Source of the DNA: Cytobacillus gottheilii
Lineage (GTDB): Bacteria > Bacillota > Bacilli > Bacillales > Cytobacillaceae
Reading direction: 5' to 3'
Length of the DNA: 64,000 nucleotides
NCBI RefSeq assembly: GCF_001636345.1
Contig: NZ_KV440945.1
Span: 2,623,354 to 2,687,353 of the forward strand
Position 1 is the stretch's first letter, and each line of letters begins with the position of its first letter. The notes beneath the pieces are model-generated. The model was not told the DNA's origin, ran no database searches, and worked only from the letters and a program-made list of their open reading frames with translations. A program made the position numbers and the translations under genes. Positions 33,966 to 42,928 of this stretch are shown piece by piece.

Positions 33966-36900
33966 TTAATGATTCTTCAATAAAAATTGCGTTTTGCTGC
34001 CTGTTTGGGTTGCAGTTACTTCTAATCTTGCATCAATTCTTTCTTTTAGTTCCGGCACATGGGAAATCACGCCTACGAGACGGCCGCTGCTTTGAATATC
34101 AATTAATGATTCGATCGCCTGATCTAATGATTCAGGATCAAGTGTGCCGAAGCCTTCATCAATAAACATGGTTTCAAGCGAAACCCCGCCTGCATAGTTT
34201 TGAACAACATCAGCCAGGCCAAGTGCCAACGCAAGAGATGCTTTAAAGCTTTCTCCGCCTGACAATGTTTTCACATGCCTTTCCTGTCCAGTATATTGAT
34301 CATAAATAAGCAGTTCAAGTCCGCTTTGAACATTTCCTTTTGAGCGGTCTGTTTTGCGCAGCAATTCATAGCGTCCGCTCGTCATTTTTGTCAGACGGCT
34401 GTTGGCTTCCCTTAAAATATCATCTAAAAAGGCCGCAAGAACAAAACGTTCGAATGTGATTCTGTACGTATTTTGACCTTTTGAAATGTCAGACAAATGG
34501 CCAATAAGCTGATAGCGCTCTTCCAATTCCTTCATGGAAGCATTAATCTCATCGATCTTTTGTTTGGTTGCTGTGTTATCTCTCTTTTTAATCGTTAACG
34601 CGGTATATTGCTCCTGAAGAATCGAGATTTGCTCGTCCAATTCCTTCAGCTGATTTCTCATTGCCTCAAGATCAGGTGCCTCAACATTGTGAAGGAGCTC
34701 TGAAAGCTCAGATATTCTGTCTGTGACAGAACGCAGCTCTTCTCTATAATTGCGGATGAAGCTGTCAAGATCCTGTAGCTGCAGTTCCGTACGCTTTGCC
34801 TGTTTGTACTCTCCATATACTTTAAAGCCCTGTTTTTGCATTTTTTCAACAAATAGATTGCGCTCAATTTTTAGCTTTTCCCGGATTTGAACAGCGTTTT
34901 TCTCCTGCAGCTCTAATCTGGCTTTTTCTGCAGCGTGCTTTGACTGTGTCTCCTGATGCATCTTTTGTGCTGCTTCAAGCTGTTTGAGCATCTGCTGCAG
35001 TTCATTCTCGGCTTGCTGTAATTGTTTTTGATAAAGCTGTACGGATCGCAGTTCAGCTGGGATTTTTCCTGTCATACGAGTCAGCTCTGTTTGTTTTTCG
35101 GTATACAGAATAGTTGCTTCATTGACTTTTTCTCCGGTGGATTGAAGTTCGTGTTGAAGATTTTTCTTCGCTTCTTCACCATTTTTCAACTGTTTTTCAC
35201 ATAGAGAAAGTCTTTCTTTTTCGTTGCTGAATTCTTTTTGTGTAAGTGTTAATTCCTGTAGCTTATCTTTAGCTGTTCGAAAAAGAGATGGCAGCTGCTC
35301 CATCTGATAGTCAGGAGAATGCTTTCGTATGTCCTCTTCTAAATCATTTAACGTATCAAAGATCGCTTGCTTGGACGATTGTGCCTGATAAAATGCAGAC
35401 TCAGCCTGCCCTTTTTGCTGTTCCGCTTTGACCAGCCTTTCCTTGGCAGCTTTTAAATCTTCATCAGTTGGAACTTCGCCGCTTGCATGTGCAGGCACCG
35501 GATGATGGTTTGAACCACAAACAGGACAAGCCTCTCCATCAGCAAGTTTCCCAGCCAGCACAGCAGCCTGGCCTTTAAGCCACGTGTTTTCTAAAGCTTC
35601 TTGAGTTGCTTTTGCATCATCTAACTGTCGTTTTGTTTGAGTATAAAATTCTTCTTTTTCTTTATGGATTCGCTCTGCTTCATGATAGCGATCAGATTGA
35701 TTTTTAAACTGATGCAGCTTTTGCAGCTCATTGTTAAGCTTTTCGATGATATGCTCATTTTGTATAAACTGAAGCTGATTTTGTTCCAATTTACCTTTTT
35801 CTGCAGTTAATTCTTCAAGTTTGGCTTCTATTTGTTTTTGGCGTTCCTCAAGCTCGGAACGCTTCTCTTTTAACTGCTGGAGATTTTTATTTGCTTCCAT
35901 TGCATCAGCCTCTACAGCTGCAAAAGAATAGATATCCTCTTGAATATTCTTTAAGCGATTGACGTTTTCCTGAGCAATTTTTCTTTCCTCTTCCTTATTC
36001 TGTTCCGCTGTCCATAATTCCTGATGTTTTTGAAGCAATTGGGATAAATCTGTAAAACGGGTTTCGGCTTGTTTGTGCTCCTGCTCGGCCACATCTAAAT
36101 CGCGCTTTAGCATATGACATATTTCTTCCTGCTGTTCCAAAATAGCCGCTTTATGCGCAAGCGCAATCTCGGCTTCCTTTTCTTCAACAGATGTTTTTAA
36201 ACCATCCAACTCGATCTTACGCTTCTGCAGGTTTTCTTTTGTTTCCAGCTGCTTGACGATATTTTCTGCTTCATAAATCTTTTGCTGTAGTTTGTTTCGT
36301 TTCTCCTGCTCTGTCTTGCCTGCTTTTATGAGCTGCTCTAGAGCAGCTTCCATGAAGGATATTTCTTCCTCCAGGAGTGGAAGGATTACAACATCATTTG
36401 TGCTTCCTGCGTCGAGGTAATTCTTAAGTTCATCAGAAAAAGATGCATGTATTTGCTGAATTGCATGTGATCGATCATCAAGTCTTTTTTCCACTGCCTT
36501 TTTCAATTGAGATGCTTCTTCTTTTAAAACTTCTTCCATTCTTTTATATAGTTCTGTATGAAAGAGGCGCTGCAGAATCAATTCTTTGTCCTTACTGTCC
36601 GACGTAAGAAGTTTACGGAACTCTCCCTGTGGAATCATTAAAATTTGCCGAAATTGATTGCTGTCAATGATCATAATTTCTTTAATTTTTTCATCTACAT
36701 CTCTTACATTTGATGCGAGGAGCTGCAATTTACCGTCCTTGTCATAGATATAAAGTTCAGCTTTTGCTCCAACCGTAGTTGTTCCATCGCCCCGTTCTTT
36801 TTTCTTGATTTGCTGAGGAGATCTCGAGATAAAATACGTTTTATTTCTGAGTGAAAACTCAAGTGACACTTCTGTTGCTATACTGTTAAGTGCAAATTGG

Positions 36901-37103
36901 CTCCGCAGATCACTGCCATTACGATCTTCGCCGCTCGCTTTACCATATATCGCGAAGCTGATTCCATCAAAAATGGTTGTTTTGCCAGCTCCTGTTTTAC
37001 CTGATATAACAAACATTGTTCTCAATCCGAGTTGTGTAAAGTCGATCTCTTCTTTTCCTGCGTACGGCCCAAAGGCTTGCATAGTCAATTTTAGCGGTCT
37101 CAT
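33966..37103 (-). CDS. sbcC: exonuclease subunit SbcC (SMC-like ATPase)
   Basis: This 1045-residue ATPase has an N-terminal Walker A (ISGKTGAGKTT, about residues 34-44), long coiled coils, a zinc hook CPVCGS near residue 520, and C-terminal signature LSGGESF and Walker B TMFIDEGFGTLD. With SbcD it opens and cuts hairpin DNA and double-strand ends. The start overlaps the sbcD stop by ATGA. Length is normal and all motifs are present. Confidence 0.95.
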   Translation of the reverse strand: MRPLKLTMQAFGPYAGKEEIDFTQLGLRTMFVISGKTGAGKTTIFDGISFAIYGKASGEDRNGSDLRSQFALNSIATEVSLEFSLRNKTYFISRSPQQIKKKERGDGTTTVGAKAELYIYDKDGKLQLLASNVRDVDEKIKEIMIIDSNQFRQILMIPQGEFRKLLTSDSKDKELILQRLFHTELYKRMEEVLKEEASQLKKAVEKRLDDRSHAIQQIHASFSDELKNYLDAGSTNDVVILPLLEEEISFMEAALEQLIKAGKTEQEKRNKLQQKIYEAENIVKQLETKENLQKRKIELDGLKTSVEEKEAEIALAHKAAILEQQEEICHMLKRDLDVAEQEHKQAETRFTDLSQLLQKHQELWTAEQNKEEERKIAQENVNRLKNIQEDIYSFAAVEADAMEANKNLQQLKEKRSELEERQKQIEAKLEELTAEKGKLEQNQLQFIQNEHIIEKLNNELQKLHQFKNQSDRYHEAERIHKEKEEFYTQTKRQLDDAKATQEALENTWLKGQAAVLAGKLADGEACPVCGSNHHPVPAHASGEVPTDEDLKAAKERLVKAEQQKGQAESAFYQAQSSKQAIFDTLNDLEEDIRKHSPDYQMEQLPSLFRTAKDKLQELTLTQKEFSNEKERLSLCEKQLKNGEEAKKNLQHELQSTGEKVNEATILYTEKQTELTRMTGKIPAELRSVQLYQKQLQQAENELQQMLKQLEAAQKMHQETQSKHAAEKARLELQEKNAVQIREKLKIERNLFVEKMQKQGFKVYGEYKQAKRTELQLQDLDSFIRNYREELRSVTDRISELSELLHNVEAPDLEAMRNQLKELDEQISILQEQYTALTIKKRDNTATKQKIDEINASMKELEERYQLIGHLSDISKGQNTYRITFERFVLAAFLDDILREANSRLTKMTSGRYELLRKTDRSKGNVQSGLELLIYDQYTGQERHVKTLSGGESFKASLALALGLADVVQNYAGGVSLETMFIDEGFGTLDPESLDQAIESLIDIQSSGRLVGVISHVPELKERIDARLEVTATQTGSKTQFLLKNH

Positions 37104-38245
37104 TTCAATGCTTCCTCCTTCCGTACTTTTTCAATAACATCAGCGATCGCTGCTTTTCTTTCTTCTGTAAAAGGAGATATTGTCATTTCCTCATAAAATT
37201 GCTGAAATAAATCGAGCTCAGATTTTTTTCCATCCTTAATAGATGTAAAAGATGATTTCTTTTTCATATCAGTTATAGATATTTTTCGCTCTAAATGAAG
37301 AACATTTGGGAAAACTTGTCGGAGCTTGTTAATCGGATCAATTAAAGCTCCCTCATCTAATAGATTAATTTTAAAATAATCTTCTATGTTTTCTTTTTCA
37401 TAGAAAGAAGGATCTAGTAATTCTTCTAGGTGTCCTTCGATTTCTCTCATATCTTTTTTAGGCTGAATCGAGCGTGTGCGAAGCTCAAATTCTCCATTTT
37501 CTTTCATTTCAATAATGGATATAGATTTATTTTGCTTTGATTCAGAAAAAGAATATTTTAAGAGAGATCCAGAATAGCGGACTGTATCATGCTTGATTGC
37601 GTCTGGGCTATGCAAATGCCCTAAAGCCGTATAGCTGAAAGGTGAAAATACATCAGCATGCACACAGCCTGAACCGCCAACAGATAATGTACGCTCCGAA
37701 TCGCTTGTTTTTCCGCCTAACACAAAGGCATGTCCAATCAATACATTTGGTTCATCATGATTGATGTTTTTTTCAATCTCTCCTACCACTCGTTTCATTG
37801 CATCATCATGGGAGTGAATGCTTGAATCATCAAATAAGTGCCGCACCATACCAGGTTCTGCAAATGGAACTAAATAAAAGTTCACACCGTTAATAGTGAC
37901 CGGCTGAAAGTCTGATTGCAGCTTCCCTTCCAAATAAAAGTGGCTTTTTTTATACCAAGAGCTACCAAAAGAAAGGCGTTCAGCACTGTCATGGTTGCCT
38001 CCTATAGCAACAATCGGAGTGTTTAGCTCTACATTAATCTTAAATAATACTTCATTCAGCAATTCAACCGCTTCAGTTGGAGGAACAGAGCGATCATATA
38101 AATCACCTGCTATGACAACTGCATCCGGCTTTTCTTCTTCGACAACTTCAATAATTCTCTCTAAAAAGTAGCGCTGATCCTCTGTCATATATACACCGTG
38201 CACAAGCTTCCCTAAATGCCAATCAGCAGTATGTATAAACTTCAT
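37100..38245 (-). CDS. sbcD: exonuclease subunit SbcD
   Basis: This 381-residue calcineurin-like phosphoesterase has the metal-binding motifs HTADWHLGK (residues 5-13), GDLYD (about 48-52), GGNHDS (about 82-87), IGHAFV and LGHLHSPD. It is the nuclease part of the SbcCD (Mre11-Rad50-like) complex. The ATG follows GGGGAGGAAAGGCA. It is coupled to sbcC. Confidence 0.95.
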   Translation of the reverse strand: MKFIHTADWHLGKLVHGVYMTEDQRYFLERIIEVVEEEKPDAVVIAGDLYDRSVPPTEAVELLNEVLFKINVELNTPIVAIGGNHDSAERLSFGSSWYKKSHFYLEGKLQSDFQPVTINGVNFYLVPFAEPGMVRHLFDDSSIHSHDDAMKRVVGEIEKNINHDEPNVLIGHAFVLGGKTSDSERTLSVGGSGCVHADVFSPFSYTALGHLHSPDAIKHDTVRYSGSLLKYSFSESKQNKSISIIEMKENGEFELRTRSIQPKKDMREIEGHLEELLDPSFYEKENIEDYFKINLLDEGALIDPINKLRQVFPNVLHLERKISITDMKKKSSFTSIKDGKKSELDLFQQFYEEMTISPFTEERKAAIADVIEKVRKEEALK

Positions 38246-38326
38246 TGCCTTTCCTCCCCATTCCCTATTATTAGAATCTATTATAACAAATCAAAAATGG
38301 GGATAGGAATATTTGTTCTATTTTAA

Positions 38327-38908
38327 TTATTTTAATTTCGAAGGATGAGGATTTTTATGTTCACCATTTACTAATTCTGCAAATAATTCCCCTGGAGGTG
38401 TCTGATCGGCAATAGGGTTTTGAGCTGTAAGTCCCATTAACCTTTTGAATTCGCCAACAGTAAGAGGCTTGGCTTCATCAGTTAACTCATAACCAATTTG
38501 TCCATTAGGTTCCAGTGTTGCTGTTTTTATGTTCTCTATCTTATTTATACCCGATATTCGAATGCGCATCTCCAGCTCATCAACAGAAATGCGCAATTTT
38601 TTCAACTGATGAATATCAATGATGCCATCTTGAATGATAACTTTTGACTTGCCTGTAATAAATTTTTCAACTGCATTAAATTTTAACTGTACAATTTCCA
38701 TGAAGACAAGGGCTGCCACAAAAATCCCTGCGGCAACGACTGTTTTCCAGACGCTTTGTTCTACAATAGGTTTAACAATGATCGATCCGATGGAGATCAT
38801 GACAACCGTTTCTGCAAGGGTCATCTGCGAAATCGATTTTCTGCCAGCCAGTCTTAAAAGAAGTACACCAGCAAAAACCATTATGAGGGCTGCAAGAGCA
38901 AAGTTCAT
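38327..38908 (-). CDS. DUF421 (YetF-type) membrane protein
   Basis: The 193-residue protein has about three helices in the first 75 residues, including RKSISQMTLAETVVMISIGSI, which is the DUF421 hallmark. A soluble domain follows (VIIQDGIIDIHQLKKLRISVDELEMRIR, then ETATLEPNG-type strand). YetF-like proteins are common in spore formers, some in germination or spore contexts, but this one is a generic member. It lies 80 bp upstream-to-downstream of sbcD on the same strand with its own ribosome-binding site. Confidence 0.85.
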   Translation of the reverse strand: MNFALAALIMVFAGVLLLRLAGRKSISQMTLAETVVMISIGSIIVKPIVEQSVWKTVVAAGIFVAALVFMEIVQLKFNAVEKFITGKSKVIIQDGIIDIHQLKKLRISVDELEMRIRISGINKIENIKTATLEPNGQIGYELTDEAKPLTVGEFKRLMGLTAQNPIADQTPPGELFAELVNGEHKNPHPSKLK

Positions 38909-39121
38909 GAATAATCACCTTTCTTAAAAATTGACGCAGACTCCCCTATAAACTGAGAGTGGCATCTGTTATGTGATTTAGTGTGAAAAAGATTGCTTCT
39001 AGACAAGACATAGCCTATTACTTTTAAAAATTCATTGCTGAGTATTCTATTTTTTGGATTGATAAAGGAAATTATACAGAAATGGGAAGAGTTTCTTTGA
39101 GGATTATAAGTGAAATGATAA

Positions 39122-39151
39122 AAGCAGCCGAGGCAAAAGCCAGGGCTGCTT
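39122..39151 (-). terminator. terminator of the cold-shock gene
   Basis: AAGCAGCC pairs with GGCTGCTT, followed on the minus strand by TTTATC. The inner GGC...GCC adds a second stem. Confidence 0.8.
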
Positions 39152-39164
39152 GGTTAGTTAGCGA

Positions 39165-39365
39165 TTATAGTTTGTTTACGTTTGCAGCTTGAGGTCCGCG
39201 AGCACCTTCAACAACTTCGAAAGATACTTCTTGACCTTCATCTAAAGACTTGAAGCCTTCAGTTTGAATAGCAGAGTAGTGTACGAATACATCGTTTCCG
39301 TCTTCGCCTTCGATGAAGCCGAATCCTTTTTCAGCATTAAACCATTTTACTTTACCGTTTTTCAT
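39165..39365 (-). CDS. cold-shock protein (CspD/CspB-like)
   Basis: The 66-residue protein has RNP1 (KGFGFIEGE) and RNP2 (DVFVHYSAI), so it binds single-stranded RNA or DNA as an RNA chaperone. The start is fixed at the ATG at 39365, which follows TAGGAGGATTTTTTTT; the longer frame to 39401 is upstream of this site. A leader of about 150 nt before the start is typical of cold-shock mRNAs. Confidence 0.95.
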   Translation of the reverse strand: MKNGKVKWFNAEKGFGFIEGEDGNDVFVHYSAIQTEGFKSLDEGQEVSFEVVEGARGPQAANVNKL

Positions 39366-39528
39366 AAAAAAAATCCTCCTATTGACTAAACCATTAGCCA
39401 TCTTTAATCACCATTTACAACGATTATGCTTTACCTATACTACTGTTCCTAACCTTGTTTAAAGAGACGGAAAAGTTGCTAAAAAGTATAACACGATGCA
39501 GAACGGCTATTCTTAACTTAGCATTATA
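39366..39528 (-). promoter_or_regulatory. cold-shock mRNA leader with candidate -10
   Basis: TATAAT occurs on the minus strand at 39523-39528 and would give a leader of about 150 nt before the csp start. No good -35 was found at 17 bp. Long structured leaders of this size regulate csp mRNA stability and translation with temperature in related genes. Confidence 0.4.
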
Positions 39529-39568
39529 CTTAAAATATGTCAACAATTTCCGTTCCCTCTATTTTCCT

Positions 39569-39706
39569 CTATTGTTTCATTTTCTCAGGCAAGCTCTGGA
39601 TTGAGTTGACGACAACATCAAGCTTTGCTTCGATCCGATTTAGTAAGAATAAGGTTACTACAATTGGAAAACCAACATCGCTAATAATTTGGGAAATCTC
39701 ATCCAT
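39569..39706 (-). CDS. YvrJ family protein
   Basis: The 45-residue frame opens MDEISQIISDVGFPIVVTLF and continues LLNRIEAKLDVVVNSIQSL, which is the YvrJ family pattern (GFPI.V..YLL.RIE.KL). It is a tiny protein with one membrane helix. AGGGAGGG precedes the ATG. It is found with DUF2922 and DUF1659 genes in many Bacillus genomes, as here. Confidence 0.85.
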   Translation of the reverse strand: MDEISQIISDVGFPIVVTLFLLNRIEAKLDVVVNSIQSLPEKMKQ

Positions 39707-39837
39707 CTTATTACCCTCCCTTCCTTTTTATTAGAAATTTGTGAGCGTTCATTTCATCAATAGAGAAGCATTGGAGAAGCTAGACTCTTTTTACGAAATT
39801 TCATTCTCATGCTAAAAAATAGTTCATATTAAAACAA

Positions 39838-39860
39838 GGCCAGCAGACTTCCTGCCGGCC
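39838..39860 (-). terminator. terminator of the DUF1659-DUF2922 pair
   Basis: GGCCGGCAG pairs with CTGCTGGCC (minus strand), followed by TTGTTTTAAT. Confidence 0.75.
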
Positions 39861-39870
39861 TCTTCTGCAA

Positions 39871-40089
39871 TTAGACAAATTCATAGGATGTTACAGTGCG
39901 TTCTACTAATCTAGCTTCTTTTACAGCCACATAGCTGCCATTGCTGCCTTGAAATACATCTGATGAAATCATTTGCTCCATCGCTGCTCTTACTGCATCT
40001 GGATCGATCGGCTCTTTCGGCTGATCAATTGAAATTCTGGCCTGCTTGTCTAGGTTTGTCAGAAAGGTAAGCTCCAATGTCTTTTCCAT
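39871..40089 (-). CDS. DUF2922 family protein
   Basis: The 72-residue protein has the DUF2922 pattern: LELTFLTNLDKQARISIDQPKEP at the start, then VRAAMEQMISSDVF and ARLVERTVTSYEF. Function is unknown. It lies 37 bp after the DUF1659 gene, with which it almost always occurs. Confidence 0.85.
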   Translation of the reverse strand: MEKTLELTFLTNLDKQARISIDQPKEPIDPDAVRAAMEQMISSDVFQGSNGSYVAVKEARLVERTVTSYEFV

Positions 40090-40126
40090 GCCTTTTTCCC
40101 TCCCTTCTTTTGTTTAAAGTTGGTCA

Positions 40127-40345
40127 TTATTCTACGATTGTGTAGCTGTCGTTTCTTGTTATTGAAACGATTGGAGTGTCGGTAAGAGTGCCTACAGCTT
40201 GTGCTGCGGATAGTAAACCATCTGCTGTAGCTTCTTTTTTGATGTTTGAAAAAGTTTTGGATTTAAGGATCGGTTCTCCTTTTTCATTCAAACCTGTTTC
40301 AAACGCAAGCTTTAACTTGGTATCAACCATAAGTGCTTGTGCCAT
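40127..40345 (-). CDS. DUF1659 family protein
   Basis: The 72-residue protein begins MAQALMVDTKLKLAFETGLNEKG and contains KSKTFSNIKKEATADGLL and ITRNDSYTI, typical of DUF1659. The start is the ATG at 40345, eight bases after GGAGG; the GTG at 40354 is part of that site. Function unknown. Confidence 0.85.
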   Translation of the reverse strand: MAQALMVDTKLKLAFETGLNEKGEPILKSKTFSNIKKEATADGLLSAAQAVGTLTDTPIVSITRNDSYTIVE

Positions 40346-40503
40346 TGCCATCACCTCCTTTCACTTTCTATATAAATAAAAAGCAGTAGAAAGGACAGGT
40401 AGCAGGCAAAAGTTTTTTAATTCATTTCGCTCAGGTTAATAAAACAAGCCATTCTATCACATTTTCATAAGATATATAGAAGCCGGACAAAGGAGGTGGT
40501 TTG

Positions 40504-40776
40504 ATGGACTTATTAACATTCCTGAACCAGAAATACGTTATGCTAATACCGGCTCTTTGGGTTATTGGAGCTGCTTTAAAAAATACCCCTATTATCCCGG
40601 ATTGGACGATTATTTGGATTTTATTTCTATGTTCAATCACGATTGGAAGTCTAGCTCATGGCTTTACGTACGAGTCAGTGGTAAATGGGATTATAGCTGC
40701 TGGTATAGCTGTTTTTGGGCATCAAATGTTGAAACAGACTTTGGAAGGAGGCCTGATAAGAAAACAAAAGAAGTAA
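40504..40776 (+). CDS. phage-type holin (holin superfamily V-like)
   Basis: The 90-residue protein has helices at about 12-27, 35-52 and 58-75. The sequence KYVMLIPALWVIGAALKNTPIIPDW, then IIAAGIAVFGHQMLKQT, matches the Hol44/phage_holin_5_2 family. Outside phages, such holin-like genes accompany the YvrJ/DUF1659/DUF2922 group in Bacillus. The start is the ATG at 40504 after AAAGGAGG. It is divergent from that group, whose nearest gene starts 158 bp away. Confidence 0.75.
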   Translation: MDLLTFLNQKYVMLIPALWVIGAALKNTPIIPDWTIIWILFLCSITIGSLAHGFTYESVVNGIIAAGIAVFGHQMLKQTLEGGLIRKQKK

Positions 40777-40974
40777 GGAAGGAACAAAATCAGCTTTCTG
40801 CCAATTGATCATGCCAGCTGCTGCTGGCATATTGGCTACATATAGAAAAGAATAATTAATTGTGGATCTGACATGGATATCGATACTAAAGAGAACTAGA
40901 AGGATATATAAGGGGATGAATTGTTTAAAAAGATAATTTCACCTTAACCAATGTAAATATAGAGAAAAACATTG

Positions 40975-42859
40975 ATCGAGTAGGAGGGGGTGACTAACCC
41001 CCGACCTCTCACACCACCGTACGTACCGTTCGGTATACGGCGGTTCAATTAAGTTTGACGTAGAAATTCATATCTTTGATATAGACTTTTGAGCCCTCGA
41101 TTACTCCAATAAGAGTTATTGAGGGTTTTGTTTAGAACCGGACTAGAGGCTATTCTCCAATATCTCTTTCTGGAGTTTCCCCATTCGTATGCCTTTTGGT
41201 CTGGAACACCTAAGCCCTTGAGTTTTCTTACTCTTGTCCCCGGATTCTTCCATTGTTTCCATTCAATCATACGAAGTCTTCTCCTAATCCACTCATCAAA
41301 TTCTTTAAATTTGCTAGGTGTATCGGCTAATGCAAAATATCCACACCATCCCGTTAGATATTGATTTAGTTTCTCAATTCTACCTTCCATGGAAATGGAT
41401 TTGGAACGGGAGGTTAACTCTCGTATTTTAGCTTTAAGCCTTTTAATACTTTCGTTGGCTATTCGAACCTTCGGTTTCTTATTAATCGTAAAGCTAAAGC
41501 CAAGGAACTTTCGTTTCCACGGGCGGTCAACCGCTGATTTATCCCTGTTCACTTTGAGCTTTAATTTCTGCTCAATAAAACATGTAATCGAGTTCATCAC
41601 ACGTTCTCCAGCTTTCTTCGATTTCATGTAGATATTACAATCATCGGCGTAGCGGACAAACTTGTGACCTCTCCTTTCTAACTCTTTATCAAGCTTATCC
41701 AAAAGGATATTCGAAAGAAGAGGGCTCAGGGGGCCTCCTTGTGGTGTTCCTTCTTCTGCATCGTAGACTACACCATTTATCATGATTCCTGCTTGGAGAT
41801 ATTTCCGTATTAATTTCAAGACCAATCGGTCTTGGATTCTGCTTGCCAATATCCCCATCAACTTATCATGATTCACTTTGTCAAAGAACTTCTCCAAGTC
41901 CATATCAATCACCCACCTATAACCTTCACTTATGTATCCCCTTGCTTTACGAACAGCGTCATGGCCTCTTCGGCTTGGCCTGAACCCATAACTATGTTCT
42001 GAGAAGATTGGGTCAAAAAGTGGGGTTAAAACTTGGGCAATTGCCTGTTGAATGAACCGGTCTGTCACGGTCGGTATTCCTAGTAATCTTACTCCACCGT
42101 TCGGTTTCGGGATTTCGACTCGACGGACTGGGGTAGGCTGATAGGTACCCTTCCTTAAAGAGTCACATAGGGTGTCCCAGTTTTCATAGAGCTGTCTTCG
42201 TAGGGATTTTACGGACATTCCATCTATGCCGTGACTTCCTTTGTTCTTCTCCACACGTTTAAGTGCTTCTATTAAGTTTTCCCGTGACAGAATCAGATTC
42301 ATTAACATGTGATATTTCCTTTCGACGTGAACGTAGAAGTCTAATTATGTTATTCCTGCTCCACCCTCATGAAGTCCCCTGTGGATTCACCACTTCCTCC
42401 TTCAAGTAAGTCCTTTCGGCTTGTCTGCTTCTACACAGGAATTGTATGCCTAGTTCTCGTTCTTCCTAATTGTTCAGTCCTTCCCTTACCGTCTCGAGTA
42501 GGTAAGGTACTATGACCTCTGCTGACTTCTGGTTGTTCAGCTATCTATTTCTAGATAGGTTACCAAGTGTACTTGGCGTACCAACCAGACCTCCCCGCGT
42601 AAGAGTACAATCTTTCCCTCCATCTATCTGCTCCCTTTACTCTGTACCACCTTCGGCAGTAAGGACTTTGTTTTGTCTGGCAAACGCATCCAATGATACC
42701 TAGCCTTGTATGAAGTTCGTATTCCTCAGACCGGAGGTTTGCCGCTCGCTTCCTTCAGATTCCGCGTCGCCGCGGACACCCTTGCGTTAAGCTAACCACT
42801 ACTACTGCCTTCGTGGCTCGGGACTTGCACCCTATAGATTGCACCCATGCCGGGCGCAC
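40975..42859 (-). mobile_element. group II intron, class C type
   Basis: The 5' end is GTGCGCCCGG at 42859 (minus strand), the standard start of bacterial class C introns. A candidate domain V hairpin lies at 41014-41043 (CCGCCGTA...TACGGTGG arms), with domain VI (GGGGG...CCCCC stem) just after and an end near CTACTCGAT at 40975. It carries a reverse transcriptase gene. It is inserted after the terminator hairpin of the chemoreceptor gene, the normal target type of class C introns. The exact 3' junction is uncertain by a base or two. Confidence 0.85.
41049..42308 (-). CDS. ltrA: group II intron reverse transcriptase/maturase
   Basis: The 419-residue protein has reverse transcriptase domains in order: RT1 with GIDGMSV, RT2 with IPKPNGGVRLLGIP, RT3 FGFRPSR-like (SYGFRPSRRGHDAV), RT4 VIDMDLEKFFDKVNHD, RT5 TPQGGPLSPLLSNILLD and the catalytic YADD (FVRYADDCNIYMKS). 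A thumb/maturase X domain follows (LTGWCGYFALAD; WIRRRLR). A C-terminal HNH endonuclease is absent, as usual in class C. It helps the intron fold, splice and reinsert. No disabling change is visible. Confidence 0.95.
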   Translation of the reverse strand: MLMNLILSRENLIEALKRVEKNKGSHGIDGMSVKSLRRQLYENWDTLCDSLRKGTYQPTPVRRVEIPKPNGGVRLLGIPTVTDRFIQQAIAQVLTPLFDPIFSEHSYGFRPSRRGHDAVRKARGYISEGYRWVIDMDLEKFFDKVNHDKLMGILASRIQDRLVLKLIRKYLQAGIMINGVVYDAEEGTPQGGPLSPLLSNILLDKLDKELERRGHKFVRYADDCNIYMKSKKAGERVMNSITCFIEQKLKLKVNRDKSAVDRPWKRKFLGFSFTINKKPKVRIANESIKRLKAKIRELTSRSKSISMEGRIEKLNQYLTGWCGYFALADTPSKFKEFDEWIRRRLRMIEWKQWKNPGTRVRKLKGLGVPDQKAYEWGNSRKRYWRIASSPVLNKTLNNSYWSNRGLKSLYQRYEFLRQT

Positions 42860-42865
42860 CAGAAA

Positions 42866-42897
42866 GGAAAAAGCACCCCTCCAGAGATGCTTTTTCC
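42866..42897 (-). terminator. terminator of the chemoreceptor gene and intron target
   Basis: GGAAAAAGCA and TGCTTTTTCC (minus strand) form the stem, with inner CTC/GAG pairs, followed by TTTCTG. The intron begins seven bases after the stem. Confidence 0.85.
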
Positions 42898-42928
42898 AGC
42901 TTCTATATTATTGTTTAAACAAAAGCAG

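Noticed and set aside
40504-40776. Holin as part of a prophage
   Set aside because: No integrase, terminase or structural genes occur around it; neighbours are the YvrJ/DUF group and sbcDC.
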